Source of the DNA: Lachnospiraceae bacterium
Lineage (GTDB): Bacteria > Bacillota_A > Clostridia > Lachnospirales > Lachnospiraceae
Direction of reading: 5' to 3'
Assembly: GCA_017958935.1 (NCBI GenBank)
Contig: JAGDBR010000195.1
Span: 1-12,811, forward strand
Length of the DNA stretch: 12,811 bases
Each line of letters begins with the position of its first letter. Position 1 is the stretch's first letter. The notes below the pieces were generated by a model that was not told where the DNA came from, did not search any database, and saw only the letters and a program-made list of their open reading frames with translations. Below are positions 5,604 through 12,378 of the stretch, piece by piece. Both the position numbers and the translations under genes were made by a program.

Positions 5604-7118
5604 TTATCTTTCCTGCGTCTGCTTGTCCTTCGGCCAGGAGACATTGTAAGCCAGCGTCAGCGTCTTCGCGCCGCCTGCCGGCAGCGTGAAGTTCCAGTGC
5701 AGGATGCCGTTGTCCTTTTCCTGCTCGGCTTCGGACAGCTGTACGGGCTCGACGATGATCGTTTTTTCGTCGGAGACCGGGATCTGGTCCGTGACGGTCA
5801 CGGAGACTTCCTTGTCCTTGCGTGAGGAAACAACGGTCTCGTATTCGTATTCGGTCTTCTTCTGTCCCTTCAGGAGCACCTGCGAGGTGTGGCGCTTCTT
5901 CTGCGTCCGTTTGACCTTCACGGTCTCGTCGACGCCGAGCGACAGGTCGTAGGTATCCTTCGTCATGTCGGGCTCCAGGACCACGTTGCCGGCGAAGGCG
6001 CCCTTTAAATAAACGGCGGCTTCGGTATCCTGCATCTCCTCCAGGTCCGCGGTCTTCACCTCGGCCGCGAGGTAAACGTCCTCGGAGAGCTTCGGCACCG
6101 CGACCACGTGATACCGGCAGGCCACTTCGTCCGTGCGGATGTCGCAGAGGATCTCCTGCCCGTCGCGGATGTCCCAGCTGCCGCTCAGGGCGTACTCGGT
6201 CATCGTCTCGTTCTGCGTGGTCGTGCCGCTGCCGGCCATGACGGTGTTCATCGCGCCGCTCATCGCGCCCATCATCATCATGGGCGCTTCGGCATCCTCC
6301 ATGACCATCGTGTCCTCCACGGCCATGGCCGCGGCCTTCATCAAACCGCGCCCGGCTCTCGCGCTGCTTTCGTAGCGCACCGGCTCGTAGAAGCGGATGT
6401 GCGAGGGCTCAAGCTCCGGGATCGTGCCGGATACAGACGGATTGCCGGTGAACAGCGTCAGCCGGACGCCTTCCCAGTCTTCCCCGGTGTTCTGCGTCAC
6501 CTTCGCGCGCATCCGAAGCTTCAATGAGCCTTCCCCGTCCTCGGCGTGGATCTCGTAGGTCGGGTTCCACGAAGCCTGGTAATCGCGGTAGGTCAGCTCG
6601 ACCGGGTATTCGCCCTCTTCGGGCACGGTCAGCTCCGCGAGCACGTACGGCAGGGCTTCCTTCTGGCTGGCTTTCCTGTATTCCTCGTCCAGCGCCTTCT
6701 TCTCTTCTTCCAGCGCGCGGACCGCCTTTCCGGCTTCCTCAAGCCGTTCAGGCAGCTTTTCCAGGTATTTCGTCATCTCGTCGATTGCGACGGAATCCTT
6801 CTGGGAGAAATCGGCGTTGGCTTCCCAGAGGGCCGCGAGCTTCTGCTTGTTCGCGATCGCGCCCTTCACTTCGGCGATCTTTTCGGCAAGCGCCTTCAGG
6901 GCTTCCTGCTGCTGTTCCCTTGTCCGGTATTCGATCTGGACGTTCGAGCCGGTCACGCCCGCCGGGACGTTCAGACGCAGCGAGCTGTCGTCGACCGAAC
7001 CGCGCAGGCCGTCCAGCCGGATCTGCTGCGTGCCCGGCTTCAGAAAGACCGTCCCGATCCTCTTCACGATACAGCCGTTCCGGTAAACGGCGGCCTCTTT
7101 TATGACGGTATTTGGCAT
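5604..7118 (-). CDS. DUF4139 (MuiA-like) protein with coiled coil and Met-rich loop
   Basis: This 504-residue protein matches the DUF4140/DUF4139 family, sometimes called mucoidy inhibitor MuiA-like; its biochemical role is not established. An N-terminal beta domain (about 1-60, opening MPNTVIKEAAVYRNGCIVKR) is followed by a charged coiled coil (about 68-155), then the DUF4139 domain beginning with QASWNPTYEIHA (about 181-192) and ending near the C-terminus (TVTDQIPVSDEKTIIVEP, then LAYNVSWPK). A methionine-rich insert (about 260-306, with MMMM) splits the DUF4139 domain. No signal peptide is visible, so it is probably cytoplasmic, unlike the exported Gram-negative relatives. The ATG at 7118 is chosen because AAAGGGTG precedes it by five bases and the family N-terminus begins there; an ATG at 7157 is upstream of a hairpin and lacks a good ribosome site. 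It is transcribed divergently from the hydrolase gene. Confidence 0.87.
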   Translation of the reverse strand: MPNTVIKEAAVYRNGCIVKRIGTVFLKPGTQQIRLDGLRGSVDDSSLRLNVPAGVTGSNVQIEYRTREQQQEALKALAEKIAEVKGAIANKQKLAALWEANADFSQKDSVAIDEMTKYLEKLPERLEEAGKAVRALEEEKKALDEEYRKASQKEALPYVLAELTVPEEGEYPVELTYRDYQASWNPTYEIHAEDGEGSLKLRMRAKVTQNTGEDWEGVRLTLFTGNPSVSGTIPELEPSHIRFYEPVRYESSARAGRGLMKAAAMAVEDTMVMEDAEAPMMMMGAMSGAMNTVMAGSGTTTQNETMTEYALSGSWDIRDGQEILCDIRTDEVACRYHVVAVPKLSEDVYLAAEVKTADLEEMQDTEAAVYLKGAFAGNVVLEPDMTKDTYDLSLGVDETVKVKRTQKKRHTSQVLLKGQKKTEYEYETVVSSRKDKEVSVTVTDQIPVSDEKTIIVEPVQLSEAEQEKDNGILHWNFTLPAGGAKTLTLAYNVSWPKDKQTQER

Positions 7119-7133
7119 TTTTTCACCCTTTCC

Positions 7134-7150
7134 GGCCGGTCTGACCGGCC
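7134..7150. other. GC-rich inverted repeat in the DUF4139 leader
   Basis: GGCCGGT (7134-7140) and ACCGGCC (7144-7150) form a perfect 7-bp stem with a three-base loop. It lies between the predicted minus-strand start (about 7165) and the ribosome site of the DUF4139 gene, so it would be the first structure in that mRNA. It could stabilise the transcript, or serve as a DNA operator. There is no T-run, so it is not a terminator. Confidence 0.45.
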
Positions 7151-7171
7151 AACTCATGATATCTTGACTTT

Positions 7172-7180
7172 ATTATAGCA
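7172..7180 (-). promoter_or_regulatory. Extended -10 promoter of the DUF4139/surface-protein operon
   Basis: The minus strand reads TGCTATAAT, a perfect TATAAT with the TG-N extension that can replace a good -35 box. No convincing -35 lies at 16-18 bases. Transcription would start near 7165, giving a leader of about 47 bases before the ATG at 7118 with a GC-rich hairpin inside. Confidence 0.55.
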
Positions 7181-7182
7181 TA

Positions 7183-7211
7183 TTGCGGTTCGTAAAGTAT
7201 AGTGTTATATT
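7183..7211 (+). promoter_or_regulatory. Candidate promoter of the hydrolase-membrane protein gene
   Basis: TTGCGG (7183-7188) and TATATT (7206-7211) are separated by 17 bases. The start would be near 7218, about 60 bases before the ATG at 7278. The -35 match is imperfect. It lies back to back with the minus-strand extended -10 promoter, so one regulator could affect both. Confidence 0.45.
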
Positions 7212-7277
7212 CGAAACAGAAAAGAAACGAAACGGTGCGGCGGGAAGAAGCCGCCCGGAGCCGAATGGAGGTATCGC

Positions 7278-9263
7278 ATGAAAAAGCTTTCCATCCCGGC
7301 GCTGATCCTCTGCGTGCTGATGCTGGCAGGGACCTTTGCCTGCCTGTTTTTCGCGGACAGGATCCAGCGCGACAACGGGAACATCGAGATCAGCACGGGC
7401 GTCATCGAATCCGACGCCGGCGATCTTGCCTACAAACTTTACAAGCCGAAGAACGTCTTCGGCGCGCCGGGCGTCCTGCTCCTGCACGGCTACCAGAACG
7501 ACCATGAGACCTGCGCAGCCTATGCGATCGAGCTTGCGCGGCGCGGCGTCGTCGTGCTCGCGATCGACGAGTACGGCCACGGCGACACGGTGCCCGGCCT
7601 TCTGAGCCGCGGCTACGTCAACCAGCGGGTGAAGGTCAATTTCGGCGAGGACAGCGTCGAGGACAAGACGTTCGTCACCGTCGGCGGTCCGGTCCGCTAC
7701 AGGATCATGATGAACTTCTCGAACTTAAGTTTCTTCGACGAGCGCTACACGAAGGATGCGGACGGGAACGTGCTGACCGACAGCTCCTGCGGCGGCATTG
7801 CCGCGTACGCGTATCTTGCGTCCCTGCCGTATGTGGACGATACGCGCCTCGGGCTTTCGGGCCATTCGATGGGGACCTGGTCCAGCTGGTCCGTCGCGGC
7901 CGCCTACGCCGGCACCCCGATCGAGCCGAAGGCGACGGTCCTGCAGTGCGGCGAGCTGTTCCGCGACAGCGCGTACGACACGTCGAAGTATCATTTCAAC
8001 AACGTGCTCCTCTTGCAGGCGAAGTGGGACGAGTTCAGCTACTTCAGGGATTATAAGCTTGTCGTGGACGACAGCCTGCTGAAGTCCGACCTGCGGACCG
8101 AGTTCCTCGGCACGACGGCGGAGAAGGCCGCGTGGAACACGACCTACGGCAGCTTTGCGGACGGCACCGCTCGCCGCATGGAGCTGCTCTACACGAACCA
8201 CCGCCTGACGACGCACAACGCGAAGGGCCTGCAGGTCGCGCTCGACTGGTTCGCGGACGCCATGGGCTATCAGAACCCGATCGCCCCGGCGGATCAGACC
8301 GCGATGACGAAGGAATGGCTCGTGCTCGGCGCGATGCTGCTTGCGCTGTTCTCGCTCCTGCCGCTCTTCGAGGTGCTCGAGGGCATCCCGTTCTTTAACA
8401 AGGCTTCCCAGCCGCTTCCGCCGAAGGAAGACATGAAGAAAGGCGGAAAATGGTGGAAGGGCGCCGTCATCACGATGCTGCTCGCCGGCCTGACCTATCC
8501 GTTCATGACGCAGCTCGGACACGGCCTGCTGCCGCTGCCGGAGAACGTCTTCCGGATGACGGTCGGCAACGGCTTCGTCAGCTGGTACGGCCTGCTGATC
8601 ATCATCATGATCGTCACGACGGTCATCAGCTTCAGCGGCATGAAGAAGGCCGGCCTCGGCGGCCGCTGGTACCGCGCGGGCCTCGGCAGCGCGGAAAAAC
8701 CGGACAGGCTGTCGTTCTCCGTGTTCTTCCGCTCGCTGCTCCGCGTGCTCGCGATGCTTTTGTACCTGTACCTGATCGTCTTCCTCGCGGACCTGCTCTT
8801 CAAACTGGATCTGCGGTTCATCTGGCCGTTCTTCCGTCCGTTCAGCCTGATGCGGCTCGGCCAGTTCGCCGTGTACTTCCCGATCTTCGCGCTGTTCTTC
8901 ATTCTGAACAATTCGAAGATCATGGCTTCGATGCGCACCGAAGCGTCTTACAAAAAGGGGTTGGCCGGCTTCCTGGGCACGTGGCTTCCGAACGCACTAC
9001 TGATGGTCGGCGGCGTCCTGCTCATCGTCCTGATCGAGTACATCCCGTTCTTCCTGAACATCGGACCGGGCGCGGACGTGCTCTTCAGCTCGACGTTCGG
9101 CGGACCGTTCATGTCGCTTCTGATCCTGTTCGTGCCGCAGGTCATCGTGTTCAGCGTGCTCTGCACCTACTGCTACAGGCGGACCGGCAGCGTCTACACC
9201 GGCGCCCTGCTCGTCTCGGCGCTTGCCGCGTGGATCGTGACCGGCGGGTCGTCGTTCCTGTAA
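7278..9263 (+). CDS. Membrane-bound alpha/beta hydrolase fused to an eight-helix membrane domain
   Basis: This 661-residue protein has one N-terminal membrane helix (about 6-26), then an alpha/beta-hydrolase domain (about 40-335) and a polytopic C-terminal domain (about 345-660). The hydrolase has the oxyanion motif LLLHGY (67-72), the nucleophile elbow GHSMG with S197, and likely acid and base D251 (QAKWDEF) and H313 or H308 (NHRLTTHN). Hydrophobic segments near 347-366, 393-411, 435-454, 486-509, 529-543, 569-593, 611-632 and 638-656 give about eight further helices. With one leading helix the catalytic domain would lie outside the membrane if the N-terminus is inside; topology is inferred. 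GGAGG (7267-7271) is six bases before the ATG. A terminator follows. An esterase or lipase-like role on an envelope or lipid substrate is plausible; the substrate and the membrane domain's role are unknown. Confidence 0.85.
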   Translation: MKKLSIPALILCVLMLAGTFACLFFADRIQRDNGNIEISTGVIESDAGDLAYKLYKPKNVFGAPGVLLLHGYQNDHETCAAYAIELARRGVVVLAIDEYGHGDTVPGLLSRGYVNQRVKVNFGEDSVEDKTFVTVGGPVRYRIMMNFSNLSFFDERYTKDADGNVLTDSSCGGIAAYAYLASLPYVDDTRLGLSGHSMGTWSSWSVAAAYAGTPIEPKATVLQCGELFRDSAYDTSKYHFNNVLLLQAKWDEFSYFRDYKLVVDDSLLKSDLRTEFLGTTAEKAAWNTTYGSFADGTARRMELLYTNHRLTTHNAKGLQVALDWFADAMGYQNPIAPADQTAMTKEWLVLGAMLLALFSLLPLFEVLEGIPFFNKASQPLPPKEDMKKGGKWWKGAVITMLLAGLTYPFMTQLGHGLLPLPENVFRMTVGNGFVSWYGLLIIIMIVTTVISFSGMKKAGLGGRWYRAGLGSAEKPDRLSFSVFFRSLLRVLAMLLYLYLIVFLADLLFKLDLRFIWPFFRPFSLMRLGQFAVYFPIFALFFILNNSKIMASMRTEASYKKGLAGFLGTWLPNALLMVGGVLLIVLIEYIPFFLNIGPGADVLFSSTFGGPFMSLLILFVPQVIVFSVLCTYCYRRTGSVYTGALLVSALAAWIVTGGSSFL

Positions 9264-9278
9264 AACAGACCGCAAGCG

Positions 9279-9315
9279 AAAGGCGGACCGGATGATCCGG
9301 TCCGCCTTTTCTTTT
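9279..9315 (+). terminator. Intrinsic terminator of the hydrolase gene
   Basis: AAAGGCGGACCGGA (9279-9292) pairs perfectly with TCCGGTCCGCCTTT (9296-9309) around a TGA loop and is followed by TCTTTTTCT. It lies 16 bp after the hydrolase stop codon. On the minus strand it may weakly end the lipoprotein transcript (only CTTTCG follows). Confidence 0.88.
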
Positions 9316-9331
9316 TCTCTTTCCGATCCTC

Positions 9332-10372
9332 TCAGGGATCCGGAATGTATCCCGAATTCAGCATCATTTCCTCGTCGAGCATGAAGTAGGCCGAGGTGAA
9401 CACGCTGCCGCTTTCTTCGATCGCGCTGTCCGTCCAGGTCACGTCGATGTACCGGTCCCCCCTGTCCGTGGCGACGCGGTTCCAGATGTGCTGCTCGTCG
9501 CTCCCGACCGTCTTTCCGGTGACGCTTTCGCAGTTCACGCCCGCCGCATGGCAGAGCAGCTCGAAGGCTTCCGTATAGCCCGAGCAGACGGCCGTGCCTT
9601 TCACGAGGGCGTCATAGGCGAAGAACGGGCCGTCCCGGGTCGCCTTAGTTTTGTCATAGGTGCAGGCGGCGCAGACGGCGGCGGCGAAATAGACGCATTT
9701 CCGCTCATTGTCAAGGCCCTCCGGCAGACAGTCCAGAATGCGCCGGAAGACGGCTTCGTAGAAGCGCACGGCTTCTTCGACGGCCCCGGCATCCTCCGTC
9801 GGATGCTGCCAGTCGTTCGGCAGGAAATAGCGCGGACGGTGGCTCAGGTAGTCGCCCCCGTCCATCCAGTAGGCCTTCGTGACCGGGTCGTCATGATAGA
9901 TCGCGTAGACCGCGTCCACGATCACGCCGAACGGATTGTCGGCGGCAATGTCTTTCTCGGCGATCTCATACGGCCGGAAATGCGTGACCGCGTCGGACAG
10001 TTCCCGGTAGACTTCCTGCGCGGCGGGCCCCAGCCGGTCGTAATCCCGTGCTGCGTCCTGCGCATCCGCGTCCAGCACCGCCGCTTTCCACGGATAATCA
10101 AAAGACGACAGGGCGTCCAGCGCCGCGTTGACCGCGGGGTCGATCCGCTCCGCCGCCCTTTTCATCAGCGGATCGGCGATGCCCTCCGAACTGACGTGGG
10201 GATAACCCGTCTTTCCGGGCTCCGTTTCGGACAGCGACAGCGCCGGGACGCTTTCGGACCCCGGAACGGGCGCGGCGGAACTGCCCGGGTCCGTTCCGCC
10301 CGGGCTGCCGATCGTGATGCAGGATGAGAACAGCGCTGCCAGAAGCAGCGCTGCCGCAAGGAATCGTTTCAT
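9332..10372 (-). CDS. Transglutaminase-like lipoprotein
   Basis: This 346-residue protein carries a lipoprotein signal (MKRFLAAALLLAALFSSC, lipobox LFSSC, lipid-bearing Cys at 18) and a Gly/Ser/Pro-rich linker (about 20-55), so it is exported and membrane-anchored. The C-terminal part is a transglutaminase-like fold: C263 in GTAVCSGYTEAF, H295 in EQHIWNRV and D310 in YIDVTWTD, spaced as in bacterial transglutaminase/protease-like proteins. The set Cys-His-Asp is complete, so a cysteine protease, amidase or cross-linking activity is possible; the substrate is unknown. Residues about 60-230 are mostly helical with no recognised motif. The start is fixed by the signal peptide, yet only GATCCGAT precedes the ATG and no clear ribosome site is seen. 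A terminator of the upstream DUF975 gene ends 11 bases before the ATG, so the promoter is unclear. Confidence 0.87.
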   Translation of the reverse strand: MKRFLAAALLLAALFSSCITIGSPGGTDPGSSAAPVPGSESVPALSLSETEPGKTGYPHVSSEGIADPLMKRAAERIDPAVNAALDALSSFDYPWKAAVLDADAQDAARDYDRLGPAAQEVYRELSDAVTHFRPYEIAEKDIAADNPFGVIVDAVYAIYHDDPVTKAYWMDGGDYLSHRPRYFLPNDWQHPTEDAGAVEEAVRFYEAVFRRILDCLPEGLDNERKCVYFAAAVCAACTYDKTKATRDGPFFAYDALVKGTAVCSGYTEAFELLCHAAGVNCESVTGKTVGSDEQHIWNRVATDRGDRYIDVTWTDSAIEESGSVFTSAYFMLDEEMMLNSGYIPDP

Positions 10373-10382
10373 ATCGGATCTG

Positions 10383-10423
10383 AAAAAGCGGACCGTCTTC
10401 CGGAAAACCTTCGGACGGTCCGC
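10383..10423 (-). terminator. Intrinsic terminator of the DUF975 gene
   Basis: GCGGACCGTC (10388-10397) pairs perfectly with GACGGTCCGC (10414-10423); the 16-base loop can pair further inside. On the minus strand TTTTT follows directly. It begins 9 bp after the DUF975 stop codon and its T-run lies 11 bases before the next gene's ATG. Confidence 0.8.
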
Positions 10424-10432
10424 ATTTCGTTT

Positions 10433-11266
10433 TTATGCTTCGGGTTTCTCTGCGTCGTCTGCAGGCGCCTCGGTCTTCTCTTCGACCGGGGTCACGGCAG
10501 GCGCATTGTCCGGCGTCATCTTGAAGCCGCACTTCGGGCAGAATGCCGCACCCTCTTCCACGGCCGCGCCGCAGTTCGGGCAGTTCACGAGCGTCGCGCC
10601 GGTCGTCGTCACGGACGGATTGCAGATCTCCTCATAGAAGGCCGCACGCACGAGGCCCAGGAACAGGCCGATGAACAGCGCGAAGACCAGGATGATGAGC
10701 ACGTTCGCAATGTTGAAGAGCACGCCGATGTAACGGATCCGGCCGAACAAAGCCAGGATCAGCGTCACCGCCAGGATGATGCCGATCGGAAGCAGATCCG
10801 CGCCGATCATGGCGCCGACATAGCCCTGCGTGCGCTCCTTGGAAAGTTTGTACGCATCCGTCGGTCTGACGTCCGGTTCATTCGCCAGGATGTACGGCGT
10901 CAGGCGGTACTGATAGGACCGGATGATCGCAAATACGAAGCCGACGACCGGGATCAGCGCCCAGATGAGGATCCAGAGATCTTTCCAGAGCGTACCGATG
11001 ACGACGCGCTTCAGGGTGTCGTCCTTCCGCTCGAAGATGTCCAGCAGCTGAGCGGAGTGGAACTCCTGGCCGCGGTAGCCGCGCAGATAGATCAGCAGCA
11101 TGCCGATCTGGACCGGCGTGGTAAGGCAGATCGTGACAAGCGGAACGGCGCCGCCCAGGATGCCGATGAATCCGGACAGGCAGGCGTACAGCAGGCTGAT
11201 GCCCCAGAGACGGATCGGCTTTTTCAAAAGAACCGAAATGGCTCGCGAGTAGATGGTCTTGATCAT
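10433..11266 (-). CDS. DUF975 family membrane protein with C-terminal zinc ribbon
   Basis: This 277-residue protein has several membrane helices (about 20-40, 43-60, 93-115, 151-175, 183-208) in the arrangement of DUF975 proteins, an uncharacterised Bacillota membrane family; the SYQYRLTPYILAN segment (about 117-129) between helices is typical. After the last helix comes a cytoplasm-facing zinc ribbon, CPNC (229-232) and CPKC (243-246), with ten residues between the pairs, then a Pro/Ala/Glu-rich acidic tail of about 30 residues. Such ribbons usually bind one zinc and mediate contacts. GGAG sits eight bases before the ATG at 11266. It has its own candidate promoter and terminator, so it is likely a single-gene unit. 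Biochemical role unknown. Confidence 0.87.
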   Translation of the reverse strand: MIKTIYSRAISVLLKKPIRLWGISLLYACLSGFIGILGGAVPLVTICLTTPVQIGMLLIYLRGYRGQEFHSAQLLDIFERKDDTLKRVVIGTLWKDLWILIWALIPVVGFVFAIIRSYQYRLTPYILANEPDVRPTDAYKLSKERTQGYVGAMIGADLLPIGIILAVTLILALFGRIRYIGVLFNIANVLIILVFALFIGLFLGLVRAAFYEEICNPSVTTTGATLVNCPNCGAAVEEGAAFCPKCGFKMTPDNAPAVTPVEEKTEAPADDAEKPEA

Positions 11267-11286
11267 TTCTATCTCCTTCGTAAAAC

Positions 11287-11302
11287 AGGATCCTTCGATC
11301 CT
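11287..11302. other. Small hairpin in the DUF975 leader
   Basis: AGGATC and GATCCT form a 6-bp stem around CTTC. It lies between the candidate promoter and the ribosome site of the DUF975 gene. On the plus strand it is followed by TTTTT, so it could also act as a weak plus-strand terminator, but no plus-strand gene leads into it. Confidence 0.35.
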
Positions 11303-11315
11303 TTTTTATACTGAC

Positions 11316-11344
11316 AGAATACTCGTTTTTGCGGCAAATGTAAA
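11316..11344 (-). promoter_or_regulatory. Candidate promoter of the DUF975 gene
   Basis: On the minus strand TTTACA (11344-11339) and TATTCT (11321-11316) are 17 bases apart. The -35 box begins just after the T-run of the preceding terminator. A second possible -10 (TATAAA, 11310-11305) has no -35 at good spacing. Confidence 0.45.
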
Positions 11345-11345
11345 G

Positions 11346-11375
11346 AAAAAAACACCCGCTGCGGGGTGTTTTTTT
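11346..11375. terminator. Intrinsic terminator of the PanE-like gene (bidirectional shape)
   Basis: AACACCC pairs with GGGTGTT around GCTGCG, with A-rich and T-rich flanks (AAAAAAA and TTTTTTT) that extend the stem and give a T-run on either strand. It lies 20 bp after the minus-strand stop codon at 11395. Confidence 0.85.
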
Positions 11376-11394
11376 CATTCGGGGCGGTGCGGCG

Positions 11395-12321
11395 TCAGAT
11401 GATCGCTTCCGGATCGCGCGCTTCCAGGCCCTTCACGACCCGGACGATGATCTCGTGTGTCGGGACCGGAACGCCGAGCCGGTGTGCCGCGGCGAGGACA
11501 GAACCGTTGATCACGTTGACCTCCGTCCGCTGATGGTTCTTGATATCGACCGAGATGCTCGGCCGGCCCGCGCCCTGCGTCGTCAGGTGCTTTTCAAGCC
11601 GGGCGATCTGCTCTTCCTCGTCGAAATGATAGCCGTCCGCCTCCGCGACCGCGCAGATCTCGCGGATCAGGCGCTTGCAGAGTTCCCAGGCGTCCTTGTT
11701 CTCGTAAATGTAGCCCTGCGGCATCTGGAAGACCGCGGTCAGCACGCTCGAGGAAGCGTTGATCATCAGTTTGTTCCAGATCATGTACTGCACGGAACCG
11801 GACAGCACGGTCTCGAAGCCGCAGCCGGAAAACGCATCGGCGACCGCCTGAAAGCGCTCCGCGCATCCCGTGACCGGGCCCATCGCCGTCACGCCGGCGC
11901 CCGAATGCAGGATGTGCCGCGGATCGGCGCGGAAGGAGCCCTCCTGCGTCGTGCCGAGCATGATCATCTCTTCCTTCGCGTAGCGCTTCAGCAGCGCCTC
12001 GTGGCCCGCGCCGTTCTGCAGCGTCATCAGCACCGTTTCCGGGCCGATCAGCGCCTTGTGGCTCTCGAGCGCGGTCTCGGACGCGCCGGCCTTCGTGAAC
12101 AGCACGACAAGGTCCGCCGGCACGCTGCCGGAAGACGCCGTCCGGGCGTCCGGCCGGTACACGTTCTCCGTCCCGTCTTTCTCGGTGACGAGCACGCCTT
12201 CCTGCCGGATCCGCTCCATGTTCTCCTCCGAGCGGCCGTAAAGCGTCACTTCATGTTCCTTCGACAGATAAGCGCCGAACAAAAGACCCATTGCCCCGGG
12301 TCCGAGGATCGCAATGCGCAT
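11395..12321 (-). CDS. 2-dehydropantoate 2-reductase family protein (PanE/ApbA)
   Basis: This 308-residue cytoplasmic oxidoreductase matches ketopantoate reductases, which use NADPH to make pantoate for coenzyme A. The N-terminal Rossmann fold has GPGAMG (7-12). Residues matching the known active site are K77 (LFTKA), N103 (LQNG), K184 and N188 (WNKLMIN), and E267 (QRTEVN); S255 (RPSIS) and the C-terminal helices also fit. Length is normal (about 300). AAAGGAG lies six bases before the ATG at 12321. No other pantothenate gene is nearby, and Clostridia often carry PanE paralogs that reduce other 2-oxo acids, so the substrate is not certain and I give no gene symbol. A hairpin separates it from the upstream DUF362 gene, and a terminator follows. 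Confidence 0.9.
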   Translation of the reverse strand: MRIAILGPGAMGLLFGAYLSKEHEVTLYGRSEENMERIRQEGVLVTEKDGTENVYRPDARTASSGSVPADLVVLFTKAGASETALESHKALIGPETVLMTLQNGAGHEALLKRYAKEEMIMLGTTQEGSFRADPRHILHSGAGVTAMGPVTGCAERFQAVADAFSGCGFETVLSGSVQYMIWNKLMINASSSVLTAVFQMPQGYIYENKDAWELCKRLIREICAVAEADGYHFDEEEQIARLEKHLTTQGAGRPSISVDIKNHQRTEVNVINGSVLAAAHRLGVPVPTHEIIVRVVKGLEARDPEAII

Positions 12322-12339
12322 GGATGCTCCTTTCCTGAA

Positions 12340-12367
12340 ACAAGCCCTGTCCGCGGGCAGGGCTTGT
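12340..12367 (-). terminator. Hairpin after the DUF362 gene, weak terminator
   Basis: ACAAGCCCTG (12340-12349) pairs perfectly with CAGGGCTTGT (12358-12367) around TCCGCGGG. On the minus strand only TTCAGG follows, a poor T-run, so termination may be partial and the PanE-like gene may be cotranscribed with the DUF362 gene. Confidence 0.5.
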
Positions 12368-12378
12368 CTGTATGATGT

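Noticed and set aside
3696..5825. A 709-residue plus-strand open frame opposite the surface-protein gene and the end of the DUF4139 gene.
   Set aside because: It is a mirror of GC-rich codon use on the minus strand. It has no signal peptide, no family motif and an Arg/Val/Asp-rich composition, while the minus-strand genes have clear domains and starts.
7119..7157. An ATG at 7157 as start of the DUF4139 protein.
   Set aside because: The added residues (SWPVRPAGKGEK) do not fit the family, no good ribosome site precedes it, and the region holds the leader hairpin.
6546..7178. A 210-residue plus-strand open frame opposite the DUF4139 coiled coil.
   Set aside because: It exists only as the complement of the Glu/Lys/Ala-rich coiled-coil codons and lacks any ribosome site or domain.
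8450..9295. A 281-residue plus-strand open frame overlapping the hydrolase membrane domain in another frame.
   Set aside because: It is a frame shadow with Arg/His/Pro-rich sequence; the overlapping frame encodes well-formed membrane helices.
11455..12375. A 306-residue plus-strand open frame opposite the PanE-like gene.
   Set aside because: Arg/His-rich translation with no motif; the minus strand encodes a complete reductase with all catalytic residues.
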